Notes under the pieces: model-generated
What the model was told of the DNA's origin: nothing
The model's input: the letters and a program-made list of their open reading frames with translations, nothing else
The model's database searches: none
Translations under genes and position numbers: made by a program
Assembly: GCA_022841375.1 (NCBI GenBank)
Contig: JALHRQ010000014.1
Location: forward strand, 1-64,000
Length of the DNA stretch: 64,000 nucleotides
Direction of reading: 5' to 3'
From: Burkholderiales bacterium
GTDB lineage: Bacteria > Pseudomonadota > Gammaproteobacteria > Burkholderiales > SG8-41
In this document: positions 16,650-24,692 of the stretch, piece by piece
How the letters are laid out: each line of letters begins with the position of its first letter
How positions within the stretch are numbered: position 1 is the stretch's first letter

Positions 16650-16860
16650 CGCTCTATATCGCCGACCAGGCGTTGATTGGTGGAACTGGCTCAGAGACCA
16701 GGTCGAAAACCGACTTCACAAGGCCGGCATCCCATACCGAAACATCTACCTTGGGTTACTTCGACTTTTTACTTGCCAGCATCCAGACGATTAATAAAGG
16801 CAGTAACGGAACGCTGAGGGCAAAGATAACCCATCCAGTCACTGATCTACCCTTGCGCTT
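16650..16860. repeat. 211-bp direct repeat, copy 2
   Basis: This is the partner of 9876-10086, in the same orientation and almost identical. It contains the 3' part of the intact leftward membrane-protein gene and about 105 bp of its downstream flank. It is probably the original copy, because the gene continues without a break beyond 16860. Confidence 0.95.
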
Positions 16861-17004
16861 GGCAATCAGGCCAGTCGGAAATGCCGCCACCACAGCAATA
16901 AGCGTGAGATATACCGCAACGGTGATCAGTGCCTCGATAGCTGCCTGATCGTAGCCGAACTGAACTAGAAAAGCAGAAACCTGTGGATTAAGCATGGATG
17001 CCAC
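16756..17004 (-). CDS. Small membrane protein, unknown
   Basis: The protein has 82 residues (or 79 from the second methionine). Two hydrophobic helices are visible (LITVAVYLTLIAVVAAFPTGLIA and GWVIFALSVPLLPLLIVWML) joined by a basic loop KRKGRS, with a KKSK end. I do not recognise the family. Its 3' part is duplicated at 9982-10086, where it is fused to transposase sequence, which shows that this locus took part in a rearrangement. Confidence 0.55.
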   Translation of the reverse strand: MASMLNPQVSAFLVQFGYDQAAIEALITVAVYLTLIAVVAAFPTGLIAKRKGRSVTGWVIFALSVPLLPLLIVWMLASKKSK

Positions 17005-17040
17005 TAATGTTTTGTCTACTCAGTGCGATTTCGAAAAATT

Positions 17041-17814
17041 TCAAAGATTCTTGACGCGCAATCCGGCAGCCGTAAAGCCGCCATCCACGGATATGGTCTG
17101 TCCGTTGACGTAGCTGGCGTCATCCGACGCCAGGAATACCGCAACCGCAGCAACTTCGTCCGGATCGCCGTAACGACCCAGCGGCACGGCTTGCTGCCAG
17201 GCTTCCCGGCGCTCTTCCGAGTGCTGATTGCGGTTGCGCTGCACGTCGATCGGTCCCGGCGCCACGGCATTCACGGTGATGCCGTATTGCGCAAGATCAA
17301 CGGCCATCGCCCGGGTCATGGCGATGATGCCGCCTTTGGCGGCGGCATAAGCGGCTCGCCCGCTGCTGCCGAGCAGGCCGGAGTGCGATGAGAAATTGAC
17401 GATGCGCCCGCCGCCCATTTCAATCATGTCGTGCGCGGCGGCCTGTGAGCAGAGGAAGGTGCCGACGACGTTGACTTCAAGCATCTGATGCAGCGTGGCC
17501 AGCGGTGTTTCCAGAAAATGTTTTTGTGAACCCAGGCCGGCGTTATTGATGAGGATGTTTGCGGGGCCGAACATTTCACGCGAATAATCGATCATCGCCT
17601 GCACTTCTTCCGGAATCCGGATATCGACTTTGCAGGCTGCGGCGCGGCCGCCGGCCGCGGTGATTTCGGCGCACACGGCGTGTGCGGACTCCTCGTTCTT
17701 GTCAGCCAGCATCACGCTGGCGCCGGCGGCTGCAAGACGATGGGCAATTGCGGCACCGATGCCCGTGCCGCTGCCGGTGACAATGGCGGTCTTGTCGGAA
17801 AATTGAACAGACAT
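17041..17814 (-). CDS. Short-chain dehydrogenase/reductase
   Basis: This NAD(P)-dependent oxidoreductase of the classical SDR family has 257 residues. It shows the cofactor glycine motif TGSGTGIG, LINNAG, and the catalytic Ser-Tyr-Lys set in FSSHSGLLGSSGRAAYAAAKGG. It also has the PGPIDV and VNGQTISVDGG segments typical of FabG-like enzymes. ATG 17814 fits the family start and has a GGAG ribosome site; an upstream extension is not conserved in kind. It is divergent from the UGSC fusion gene across 149 bp and may share its regulation. The substrate is unknown. Confidence 0.92.
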   Translation of the reverse strand: MSVQFSDKTAIVTGSGTGIGAAIAHRLAAAGASVMLADKNEESAHAVCAEITAAGGRAAACKVDIRIPEEVQAMIDYSREMFGPANILINNAGLGSQKHFLETPLATLHQMLEVNVVGTFLCSQAAAHDMIEMGGGRIVNFSSHSGLLGSSGRAAYAAAKGGIIAMTRAMAVDLAQYGITVNAVAPGPIDVQRNRNQHSEERREAWQQAVPLGRYGDPDEVAAVAVFLASDDASYVNGQTISVDGGFTAAGLRVKNL

Positions 17815-17963
17815 ATTGAGGCTCCAGGAGAACTGCAGTGTCCGCATCGCGGAACAATGCGATGAGTGATGACGAAATCCAAGGCTAACACGTGCAGGCG
17901 CGGCTGGTCGTTGAAACGCTGATCCGTTATGCTGCTTTTTTGTAACACCCAAGGAATTTTTAT

Positions 17964-19667
17964 ATGACTACTACAAGTCCGCAATACGCTGCGCTGTGGC
18001 CGCGTGGCCCGCGCCAGGCCAAAGTCAAACCGCTGGCCAAGCGTCTCGACACACTGGATGGCAAGACGGTGGCCTGGGTGTGGGATTACGTATTTCGCGG
18101 CAACGAAGTATTTGAACAACTCGAAGCCAGCCTGAAGGAGCGATATCCCGGGGTTAAATTTCTGCATTGGGATTTATTCGGCAACACTCACGGCAGCGAT
18201 GAACGCAATGTTGTCGCCAATCTGCCGCAAAAATTGCGTGAACTCGGCGCCGATGCCGTCGTCTCCGGGATGGGTTGTTGAGGGAGTTGCACGCCCGCCG
18301 TGTTGCGGGCCAGTGTGGCGGCAGAGTCGGCAGGCATACCATCGGCGACGCTGGTGTGTGAGAGTTTCAAGACGCTGGCGAAGGCCGCGTCGCAGGGTCT
18401 GGGGTATCCCAATATCGCGGTGGCGCCGGTGCGCGGCCACCCCGGCCTGCAGAGCAAAGAAGCATTGCAGCGGAATGTGCGCGAACTGACGCTGGATGGC
18501 GTGCTCAATGCCTTGTTCAAAATGCCTGCGGTGGCGACTGTTGGTGGCGAACCCGGTTCGGGTGATGTCATCTGCAGCGGCACGTTTGAGGAAGTAAACG
18601 AGTATTTTCTCAGGAACGAACTGTCCGACGGCCTGCCGGTCGTGCCGCCAACCGTGGAGAAGGTTGAAGCGTTTCTGCGCCATACCGACCGCAAAGCGGA
18701 TGACGTTCTGGGCGTGATGCTGCCCGACAACCGCGCAGCGACGGTGTGGAGCGTGGCGGTCAACGGCGTGATGGCCGGATGCCGTCCTGAATACATGCCG
18801 GTGCTGATGGCAGCGGTTGAGGCGATGGCTGATCATGATTACGGCGTCGAACACAGCGGCAACACCCCTGGCGGCGACAACCTGATCATTCTCAACGGGC
18901 CGGTCATCAAGGAGTTGGGTTTTAATTACACCCAGGGCGTGATGCGTGACGGTTTCCAGGCGAATACCAGTGTCGGCCGGTTCTGGCGCCTGTATCTGCG
19001 CAACGTTGCGGGTTTCCTGCCGCACAAGAATGACAAGGCCACGTTTGGCAACACCTGGCGTGTTGTGGTTGCGGAGAACGAGGATGTGGTCGCAAAAATC
19101 GGCTGGACACCAAACTGCGCGGATTACGGGTTTGCACCCGGTACCAACGCGCTGTCGGTCGGCCGTTACACCGGGGGTAATCACATCTCCTCGGTATCCG
19201 GCGCCACGCCCGAAGAGTTGATGCCGTATATCGCCGATGCCGTTGTGCGCCAGTATACGTGGCAGATCATGTTTTCGGTAGGGCAGGGGTATGACACGCT
19301 GCGGCCTCTGCTGTTGCTGTCACCGATCATCGCCGAGACCATTGCCGCAGGTGGCTGGTCCAAGCAGAAGTTCCGCGAGGAATTATTCAGGCAGGTGCGC
19401 ATGCCGGCGAACCTGTTTGAAAAAATTCTCCGTGACTGGACGCAGAAGCCGGCGTGGAATCTGTCGGAGGAACATCAGGCTGGCCGGATACCCGGGATAT
19501 TCCACGAATCCGACGATCCCGAACGCCTGGTGCCGCTGGTGTGGCGGCCCGAGGATTTTCAGGTGGTGGTTACTGGTGACCTCGGGCGTAACAGCATTTA
19601 CGTGTTCGCCCATAACGGTGTGCTCGGATTCCCGGTGTGCAAGGAAATCAGGATGCCGGGTCAATAA
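17964..19667 (+). CDS. UGSC-family selenoprotein fused to a UGSC-partner domain (in-frame UGA = Sec106)
   Basis: The reading frame is interrupted only by TGA at 18279-18281, between GMGC and GSCTPAV. Reading UGA as selenocysteine gives a 567-residue protein with the Sec-Gly-Ser-Cys motif that defines the UGSC family, a selenoprotein family known from environmental sequence surveys. Residues 1-190 form the UGSC domain (VAWVWDYVFRGNEVF before, and VCESFKTLAKAASQGLGYP after, the motif). Residues 210-567 match the separate protein at 23453-24508 (LSDGLPVVPPTVEKVE, NGVMAGCRPEYMPVL). A hairpin fitting the bacterial SECIS rules lies 11 nt after the UGA. The function is unknown; thiol/selenol redox chemistry is inferred. 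If this were a pseudogene, the 461 codons after the UGA should not stay open. Confidence 0.88.
18293..18310 (+). promoter_or_regulatory. Bacterial SECIS-like hairpin for Sec106
   Basis: GCCCGC (18293-18298) pairs perfectly with GCGGGC (18305-18310) around a six-base loop CGTGTT. The loop starts 17 nt after the UGA and has G at its second position, which meets the usual bacterial SECIS rule (G in the first two loop bases, 16-37 nt from the UGA). It should bind SelB within the message. Confidence 0.75.
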
Positions 19668-19687
19668 GCGGAAGAAAGGTTAAAAAA

Positions 19688-19710
19688 GGGCGCTGCAGCG
19701 CCCGTTTTCT
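19688..19710. terminator. Terminator between convergent genes
   Basis: GGGCGC and GCGCCC close a TGCA loop (19688-19703), followed by GTTTTCTTTT rightward and preceded by an A-run, so it can work in both directions. It separates the UGSC fusion gene from the leftward tartrate dehydratase-like gene. Confidence 0.8.
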
Positions 19711-19728
19711 TTTGCCTTATTTCTGTTC

Positions 19729-20895
19729 TTATTCCGCCAGTTCGCGCATCACCTTGATCAAGTCGGATTTGCCTTCGAAGCCGATGCCTGGCAGTTCCGG
19801 CATGGTGATGTTGCCGTTTTCAACGCGCACGCCATCCGGGAACCCGCCGTAGGGCTGGAACAGGTCCGGGTAACTTTCGTTGCCGCCAAGTCCCAGGCCT
19901 GCGGCGATGTTGAGTGACATCTGGTGTCCGCCGTGCGGGATGCAGCGTGACGGCGACCAACCTGCAATGTGCAATTCGCGCAGGGTGCGTTCGTATTCGC
20001 ACAAGCCGTAAGACAGCGCGCAGTCGAACTGCAGCCAGTCGCGGTCGGGGCGCATGCCGCCGTAACGCAGCAGATTGCGCGCGTCCTGATGGCTGAACAG
20101 GTTTTCGCCGGTCGCCATCGGCCCCGGGTAGAACTCGGCCAGCGCTGCCTGTAGTGCAAAATCCAGCGGGTCGCCGACTTCTTCGTACCAGAACAGCGGG
20201 TATTCGCGCAGCGCCTTGGCGTAGGCGATACCAGTCTCCAGGTCGAAGCGGCCGTTGGCATCGACGGCAAGTTGCGCGCTGTTGCCGATTTCGGTCAGCA
20301 CGGATTCGATGCGCCGGCAGTCTTCGGCGAGATCGGCGCCGCCGATTTTCATCTTGACGACGTTGTAGCCGCGGTCGAGATAACTGCGCATCTCCGCGCG
20401 CAGTGCCTGCAGGTCCTTGCCGGGGTAGTAGTAACCGCCGGCGGCATATACGAATACTTTTGGATTTGCGGTGACGCCGTGTTTTTCAGCGAGCAGGCGA
20501 AACAGCGGCTTGCGCGCAATTTTGGCGACGGCGTCCCAGATCGCCATGTCCAGCGTGCCCACGGCGACCGAACGTTCACCGTGGCCGCCGGGTTTCTCGT
20601 TCATCATCATCGCGTTCCAGGCGCGATGCGGATCAATATTGCTGCTGCTCGCGTCGAGCAGGCTCTGTGGATCGGCTTCCAGCAGGCGCGGTGCAAAACG
20701 TTCGCGGATCAATCCGCCCTGGCCGTAACGGCCGTTGGAATTAAAGCCGTAGCCGACCACCGTGCGGCCGTCGACTTTTACGTCGGTGACCACGGCGACC
20801 AGGCTCGTAGTCATTTTGCTGAAATCGATATAGGCGTTGCGGATCGGCGAAGCAATCGGTTTGGTGACTTCGCGGACGTCGACAATACGGACCAT
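19729..20895 (-). CDS. tarD: D(-)-tartrate dehydratase-like enolase-superfamily enzyme
   Basis: This mandelate-racemase-type enzyme would dehydrate D-tartrate to oxaloacetate. The start VRIVDVREVTKPIASPIRNA and the GYGFNSNGRYGQGG loop are as in D-tartrate dehydratase. The active-site set is visible: lysine in VVKMKIGG, metal ligands in VDANGRF, WYEEVGDP and ATGEN, and the histidine in IPHGGHQ. The length of 388 is as expected. It is followed by the aldolase gene upstream in the same leftward unit (33-bp gap), pointing to use of a hydroxy-dicarboxylic acid. A related acid sugar could be the true substrate. Confidence 0.85.
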   Translation of the reverse strand: MVRIVDVREVTKPIASPIRNAYIDFSKMTTSLVAVVTDVKVDGRTVVGYGFNSNGRYGQGGLIRERFAPRLLEADPQSLLDASSSNIDPHRAWNAMMMNEKPGGHGERSVAVGTLDMAIWDAVAKIARKPLFRLLAEKHGVTANPKVFVYAAGGYYYPGKDLQALRAEMRSYLDRGYNVVKMKIGGADLAEDCRRIESVLTEIGNSAQLAVDANGRFDLETGIAYAKALREYPLFWYEEVGDPLDFALQAALAEFYPGPMATGENLFSHQDARNLLRYGGMRPDRDWLQFDCALSYGLCEYERTLRELHIAGWSPSRCIPHGGHQMSLNIAAGLGLGGNESYPDLFQPYGGFPDGVRVENGNITMPELPGIGFEGKSDLIKVMRELAE

Positions 20896-20927
20896 GTGGA
20901 GATATCTCGTTTAATGTTTAGTGCGGT

Positions 20928-21713
20928 CTACAGTTTCAGGCCGTGGAGAAAGCTGGCGCGTTCGCGGGCGCCGGCCATCAGGAAACTCATGTCGCCGCCG
21001 CCGAGAATGAAGCGCATGCCCATGCCGATGTATTTTTCGAGCAGCTTCGGTTCGTAGACGCCGCCCATTCCGGGATGGATATTGTTCTTGCGGCAGGCGG
21101 CGATTACCTTGCGGTAGGCGTCTTCGATGCGCGGATCGGTGAATTGCCCGGGGATGCCCATCTCGGCGCACAGGTCGTTGGTGCCGATCAGTATCGAATC
21201 GACGCCGGGCACTGCGGCAAAAGCGTCGGCCTGCGCGATGGCATCAGGGGTTTCGAGCATGATGATGACCATGGTCTGGGCATTGGCGATCGGTACCGAT
21301 TCGGCAACGGGCACGCTGCGATATCCGAGTTGCGGCAGCACGCCCATCACCGAGCGGTGGCCGATCGGCGGATATTTGCAATAGGCCACGGCGCGCTCGG
21401 CTTCTTCGATGCTATCGACATGGGGCACCACGATTCCCTGTGCTCCGGCATCGAGCAGTCGCGCAGCATGGTGATGCTCTTTTCCCGGTACGCGCACGAT
21501 GGGCGTGATGCCGACGGCGAGCGAGGCCATTGAAATCTGCGCGGCGGTATCCACATCCATCGAGTTATGTTCCATATCGATGAACAGCCAGTCAAAGCCG
21601 CAGGTTTTGCCGATGGTGGCGATGTCCACCGTGCGGGCGAGGCGCAGCCCCATGCCCACGGCGATTTTGCCGGCAGCCAGTTGCTGTTTGGTGTGATTGG
21701 GGTAGGCGCTCAT
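20928..21713 (-). CDS. HpcH/HpaI-family class II aldolase
   Basis: The 261-residue TIM-barrel lyase resembles 4-hydroxy-2-oxo-heptanedioate and 2-keto-3-deoxy-rhamnonate aldolases. Characteristic segments are FDWLFIDMEHNSMD, IVRVPG, GAQGIVVPHVDS and the metal-site region MLETPDAIAQAD, then IGTNDLCAEMG. ATG 21713 has a GGAG-type ribosome site and fits the family start; a longer frame upstream would run through the 40-bp palindrome. Together with the tartrate dehydratase-like gene it forms a leftward catabolic unit making or using pyruvate/oxaloacetate-type products. Confidence 0.88.
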   Translation of the reverse strand: MSAYPNHTKQQLAAGKIAVGMGLRLARTVDIATIGKTCGFDWLFIDMEHNSMDVDTAAQISMASLAVGITPIVRVPGKEHHHAARLLDAGAQGIVVPHVDSIEEAERAVAYCKYPPIGHRSVMGVLPQLGYRSVPVAESVPIANAQTMVIIMLETPDAIAQADAFAAVPGVDSILIGTNDLCAEMGIPGQFTDPRIEDAYRKVIAACRKNNIHPGMGGVYEPKLLEKYIGMGMRFILGGGDMSFLMAGARERASFLHGLKL

Positions 21714-21752
21714 GATCAAGTCTCCGCTGGGGGTGGGGTGCCTCGCGAGTGT

Positions 21753-21792
21753 ACACCGGTCTTCATTCGTGACCACGAATGAAGACCGGTGT
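21753..21792. promoter_or_regulatory. Perfect 40-bp palindrome between divergent operons
   Basis: The arm ACACCGGTCTTCATTCGTG (21753-21771) is repeated exactly inverted at 21774-21792 with a two-base centre. It sits between the divergent starts at 21713 and 21906. A terminator there would make no sense and no T-run follows, so an operator for a dimeric or tetrameric regulator, or a cruciform, is the better reading. An extragenic repeat is the alternative. Confidence 0.6.
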
Positions 21793-21905
21793 GGCGATGA
21801 CCGGCGGCCGATGATCAGTCCATATCGTAAAGTCATGCCACGACACGCGAGTTGACTGCGGTAAGATCGCCGTTAATTCCGGAAACGCCCAGCGCTCGGG
21901 GAGTT

Positions 21906-22883
21906 ATGGTCCGCAAACTCATTTTAAGCATTGTCCTGGCATCGGGCCTGTTTTCAGGCGCCGCGTTTTCAGTCTTCGCCGCCGACAGTTATCCGCAACG
22001 CCCGATCCGGCTGATCATCCCGTATCCGCCCGGTGGCGCGGGGGACATTGTCGGCCGCATGCTGGCCACCAGCCTGAGCAGCGCATTCGGCCAGCAGATG
22101 GTCAATGACAATCGTGGCGGCGGTGGGCAGGTGATTGCCACGCAGATTGCCGCAGGTGCGGCGCCGGATGGCTACACGCTGTTTCTGGCGAGCGCGACGC
22201 ATTCCATCAACCCGGCATTGCGCAACAACCTGCCTTACGACACGCTGAAAGACTTTGTACCGATCACCCTGGTGGCCGAATCGCCGCTGGTATTTGTCTC
22301 GCACCCCGCACTCAAGGTGGGCAACATCAGGGAGCTCATTGCCGCGGCAAAGAGTCAACCGGGTCGCATCAACTACGCTTCCTCCGGTCCCGGTTCGGGC
22401 GGGCACATGTCGGTCGAACTGTTGCAATCGATGACCGGCATCCAAGTCGTGCATATCCCCTACAAAGGCGCGGGCCCCGCGCTGGTCGATGTGGTGGCCG
22501 GGCAGGTCCAGATCATCTGCACCAGTCCGCTGCCTGCCATGCCGCATGTCAAAAGCGGGCGGTTGCGCGCATTGGGCATGACCAGTCTGGCGCGGGCGCC
22601 GGCTTATCCCGATGTGCCAACCGTTTCCGAGACGGTTCCCGGTTATCAGTCGACACTGTGGTACGCGTTGCTGGCACCGGCGCGGACGGCACCTTCAATC
22701 ATCAACCGAGTCCATGCCGCGACCGTGAAATCACTGGCGGCGCCGCAAATGCGCGAGCAACTGCTCGCGCTGGGGGCAACCCCGGTCGGCAACTCGCCGC
22801 AGGAACTGCAGGCTTTCATCGCCAAGGAAATCCAGATGTGGACCAGGCTGGTCAAGCAGGCCAACATCCGGCTTGATCCCTGA
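21906..22883 (+). CDS. Bug/TctC-family periplasmic substrate-binding protein
   Basis: The 325-residue binding protein has a signal peptide (LILSIVLASGLFSGAAFSVFA), then YPQRPIRLIIPYPPGGAGD, VNDNRGGGGQ, APDGYTL, VHIPYKGAGPAL and PDVPTVSETVPG, all family marks. ATG 21906 has GGGGAG just upstream and begins directly at the signal peptide; an earlier in-frame ATG at 21852 adds 18 residues. It leads the rightward unit with the small UGSC gene (30-bp gap) and its partner, so its ligand is probably the compound handled by those proteins. That link is inference. Confidence 0.92.
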   Translation: MVRKLILSIVLASGLFSGAAFSVFAADSYPQRPIRLIIPYPPGGAGDIVGRMLATSLSSAFGQQMVNDNRGGGGQVIATQIAAGAAPDGYTLFLASATHSINPALRNNLPYDTLKDFVPITLVAESPLVFVSHPALKVGNIRELIAAAKSQPGRINYASSGPGSGGHMSVELLQSMTGIQVVHIPYKGAGPALVDVVAGQVQIICTSPLPAMPHVKSGRLRALGMTSLARAPAYPDVPTVSETVPGYQSTLWYALLAPARTAPSIINRVHAATVKSLAAPQMREQLLALGATPVGNSPQELQAFIAKEIQMWTRLVKQANIRLDP

Positions 22884-22913
22884 GCATTTTTATCGGCTTT
22901 ACAGGACAACATC

Positions 22914-23456
22914 ATGGCAACTCTGACGCTTTTTGATCCGACTGCGCCGCGCGCCGGCGACACACAGGCTGCGGCTGCGCATTCAACCCTGCGCGGGCTG
23001 GCCGGTGCGACAGTCGGCTTTATCGATAATGCAAAACCGAATTTCAATCATTTGGCGGATGACCTCGCCGATCTTCTGCAGTCGCGGTATGGAGTTGCAA
23101 AAGTAATCATGCGCCGCAAATCATCAGCTTCGATTCCTGCCGATCCGGCAGTGATTGCTGCGCTGTCGCTTGAATGTGATGTGGTGATTGCGGGATCCGG
23201 CGACTGAGGGTCATGCGCGTCGTGGAGTGTCCATGACAGCATCGAAGTCACCAAGCACGGCAAGCAGGCGCTGACTGTTTGTTCGACCGCGTTTCAGACT
23301 CTGGGACGGGCCCAGGCGCGCGCGCTGGGCACCAGCAATCTGCCGATCGCAGTGATTCCGCATCCGTTCGGCGGCCGCAGCCGTGAGGAGGTGCGCAAGA
23401 TTGCCGAGCAGTGTGTCGTGGATATCGCGAAACTTCTGGCCGGAGAACAGCCATGA
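22914..23456 (+). CDS. UGSC-family selenoprotein (in-frame UGA = Sec98)
   Basis: The frame runs from ATG 22914 through TGA 23205-23207 to a true stop at 23454-23456, giving 180 residues. Around the UGA it reads IAGSGD-Sec-GSCASWSVHDSIEVTKHGK, the UGSC signature followed by the SWSVHD block found in this family. The N-terminal part (GLAGATVGFIDNAKPNFNHLADDLADLL) has a flavodoxin-like beta-alpha pattern. Sec98 and Cys101 would form a redox pair. An eight-bp hairpin with a GTG loop begins 11 nt after the UGA. The gene overlaps the next by ATGA, so the two are translated together. A plain nonsense mutation is unlikely, because a second UGSC gene in the window has UGA at the same motif position. 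Confidence 0.9.
23219..23237 (+). promoter_or_regulatory. Bacterial SECIS-like hairpin for Sec98
   Basis: GTCGTGGA (23219-23226) pairs with TCCATGAC (23230-23237), eight pairs including one G-U, around the loop GTG. The loop starts 19 nt after the UGA and its first base is G, meeting the usual bacterial SECIS spacing and loop rule. Confidence 0.8.
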
Positions 23457-24508
23457 GCGAGCCGATGATGGATCGTGCGGCTAGCTTTGAGATGGCCGAT
23501 GATCTGGAAGCCATCAACCGGCTTTACCGCGAGCGTCGCTGGAGCGATGGCTTGCCCATCGTGCCGCCGACGGCGGCGCGGGTCGAACGCATGCTGGCGC
23601 ACAGCCGCCGCGGCCGCCATGAGCTGGTGGCACTTGTGGCGCCGGGTTTTGGCACAGCCACGGTGGAGCGTATCGCCATCAATGCGGTAATGGCGGGCTG
23701 TGAACCCGAATATCTGCCGGTGCTGATTGCCGCGACCGAAGCGGTGGCCGATCCCGAATTCAACTTGCAGGGCATCCAGGCGACCACCAACCCGGTTGCG
23801 GTGTGGCTGGTGCTTAATGGTCCGGTTGCACGGCAGTTGCAGGTGAACTCAACCTTCAACTGCATCGGTCAGGGCCACTGGGCCAACGCCACGCTGGGGC
23901 GCGCGCTGCGACTCATACTGCAGAACATCGGCGGTGCCTGGCCCGGCGAAATGGACCGCGCGACCCACGGACAACCCGGGAAATTCACCTTCTGCTGCGC
24001 CGAGAATGAAGAAAATCATCCCTGGCAGCCGCTGCATGTCGAACGCGGTTTTGCGATGGGCGACAGCACGGTGACGGTGGTCGGCGCTGAAGGCACGATG
24101 AACATGAACACCCATGCCAAAGGCGCCGCTGAACTGGCGCGGGTCATTGCCGAGACGATGATTCATCCAACCAGTAATGAATATGTGCACGGCGGAGAGC
24201 CGTGGTTCATTCTCGGCAGCGAACACGCGGAGATATTCCGCCGCGAAGGGTGGGACAAGGCCGCTGTCAAACGCGAGTTGTGGGAGCGTTCCAAGATGGC
24301 GGTGAAACATCTCAGTGCCAAGGAGATTGACCGTGCCCGCGCTTCGCGCACACCGGAACTGGGTGAGTTGCGTGACGACACCTTGCTGCCGATTTCACCG
24401 CGCCCGGAGGATATTCATTTGATTGTTGCTGGTGGGCCCGGAACCCACTCCGTTTACATACCTTGTTTCGGTAACAGTCACGCAGTGATGCGACGCATCG
24501 ATTTGTAG
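23453..24508 (+). CDS. UGSC-partner protein, homologous to the C-terminal domain of the fused UGSC protein
   Basis: ATG 23453 overlaps the stop of the UGSC gene (ATGA), indicating coupled translation; this start gives 351 residues. The sequence parallels residues 210-567 of the fusion at 17964-19667: WSDGLPIVPPTAARVERML, INAVMAGCEPEYLPVLIAA with a shared MAGC cysteine, VLNGPVARQL, TLGRALRLILQNIGG, and an end block of PRPEDIHLIVAGGPG. No signal peptide or membrane segment is visible, so it should be cytoplasmic. I do not know a biochemical function. Fusion in one locus and coupling in the other imply a physical complex with the UGSC selenoprotein. Confidence 0.85.
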   Translation: MSEPMMDRAASFEMADDLEAINRLYRERRWSDGLPIVPPTAARVERMLAHSRRGRHELVALVAPGFGTATVERIAINAVMAGCEPEYLPVLIAATEAVADPEFNLQGIQATTNPVAVWLVLNGPVARQLQVNSTFNCIGQGHWANATLGRALRLILQNIGGAWPGEMDRATHGQPGKFTFCCAENEENHPWQPLHVERGFAMGDSTVTVVGAEGTMNMNTHAKGAAELARVIAETMIHPTSNEYVHGGEPWFILGSEHAEIFRREGWDKAAVKRELWERSKMAVKHLSAKEIDRARASRTPELGELRDDTLLPISPRPEDIHLIVAGGPGTHSVYIPCFGNSHAVMRRIDL

Positions 24509-24603
24509 ATTCTATAAAACTAATGTCGCTGTATTGCGACATAATATTCTTAAGTTGTTGTTTTAATTAAATAAATGCTAAAGCATCCATTGATGCAATT
24601 TTT

Positions 24604-24668
24604 GCCTTAATGCGTCAAAAGTAAGCCTGATGTAAGCCATGCGCCTTAATGTGTCACTGCACAGTGAC
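24604..24668 (+). promoter_or_regulatory. Candidate operator region of the XRE regulator
   Basis: GCCTTAATGCGTCA (24604-24617) recurs with one change at 24643-24656. The second copy runs into the perfect 16-bp palindrome GTCACTGCACAGTGAC (24653-24668). This cluster lies 25 bp before the ATG of the XRE-type regulator and looks like its own binding site. Confidence 0.5.
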
Positions 24669-24692
24669 TCGTTAAATAATGGAGTTAAACGC

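Noticed and set aside
18300..19667. Separate gene starting at GTG 18300 after the UGA
   Set aside because: It is in the same frame as 17964-18281, starts inside the conserved GSCTPAV block and lacks a ribosome site. Sec read-through explains the whole frame better.
20272..21057. Rightward open frame opposite tarD and the aldolase gene
   Set aside because: It spans two leftward genes with full catalytic motifs and is a GC-rich shadow frame.
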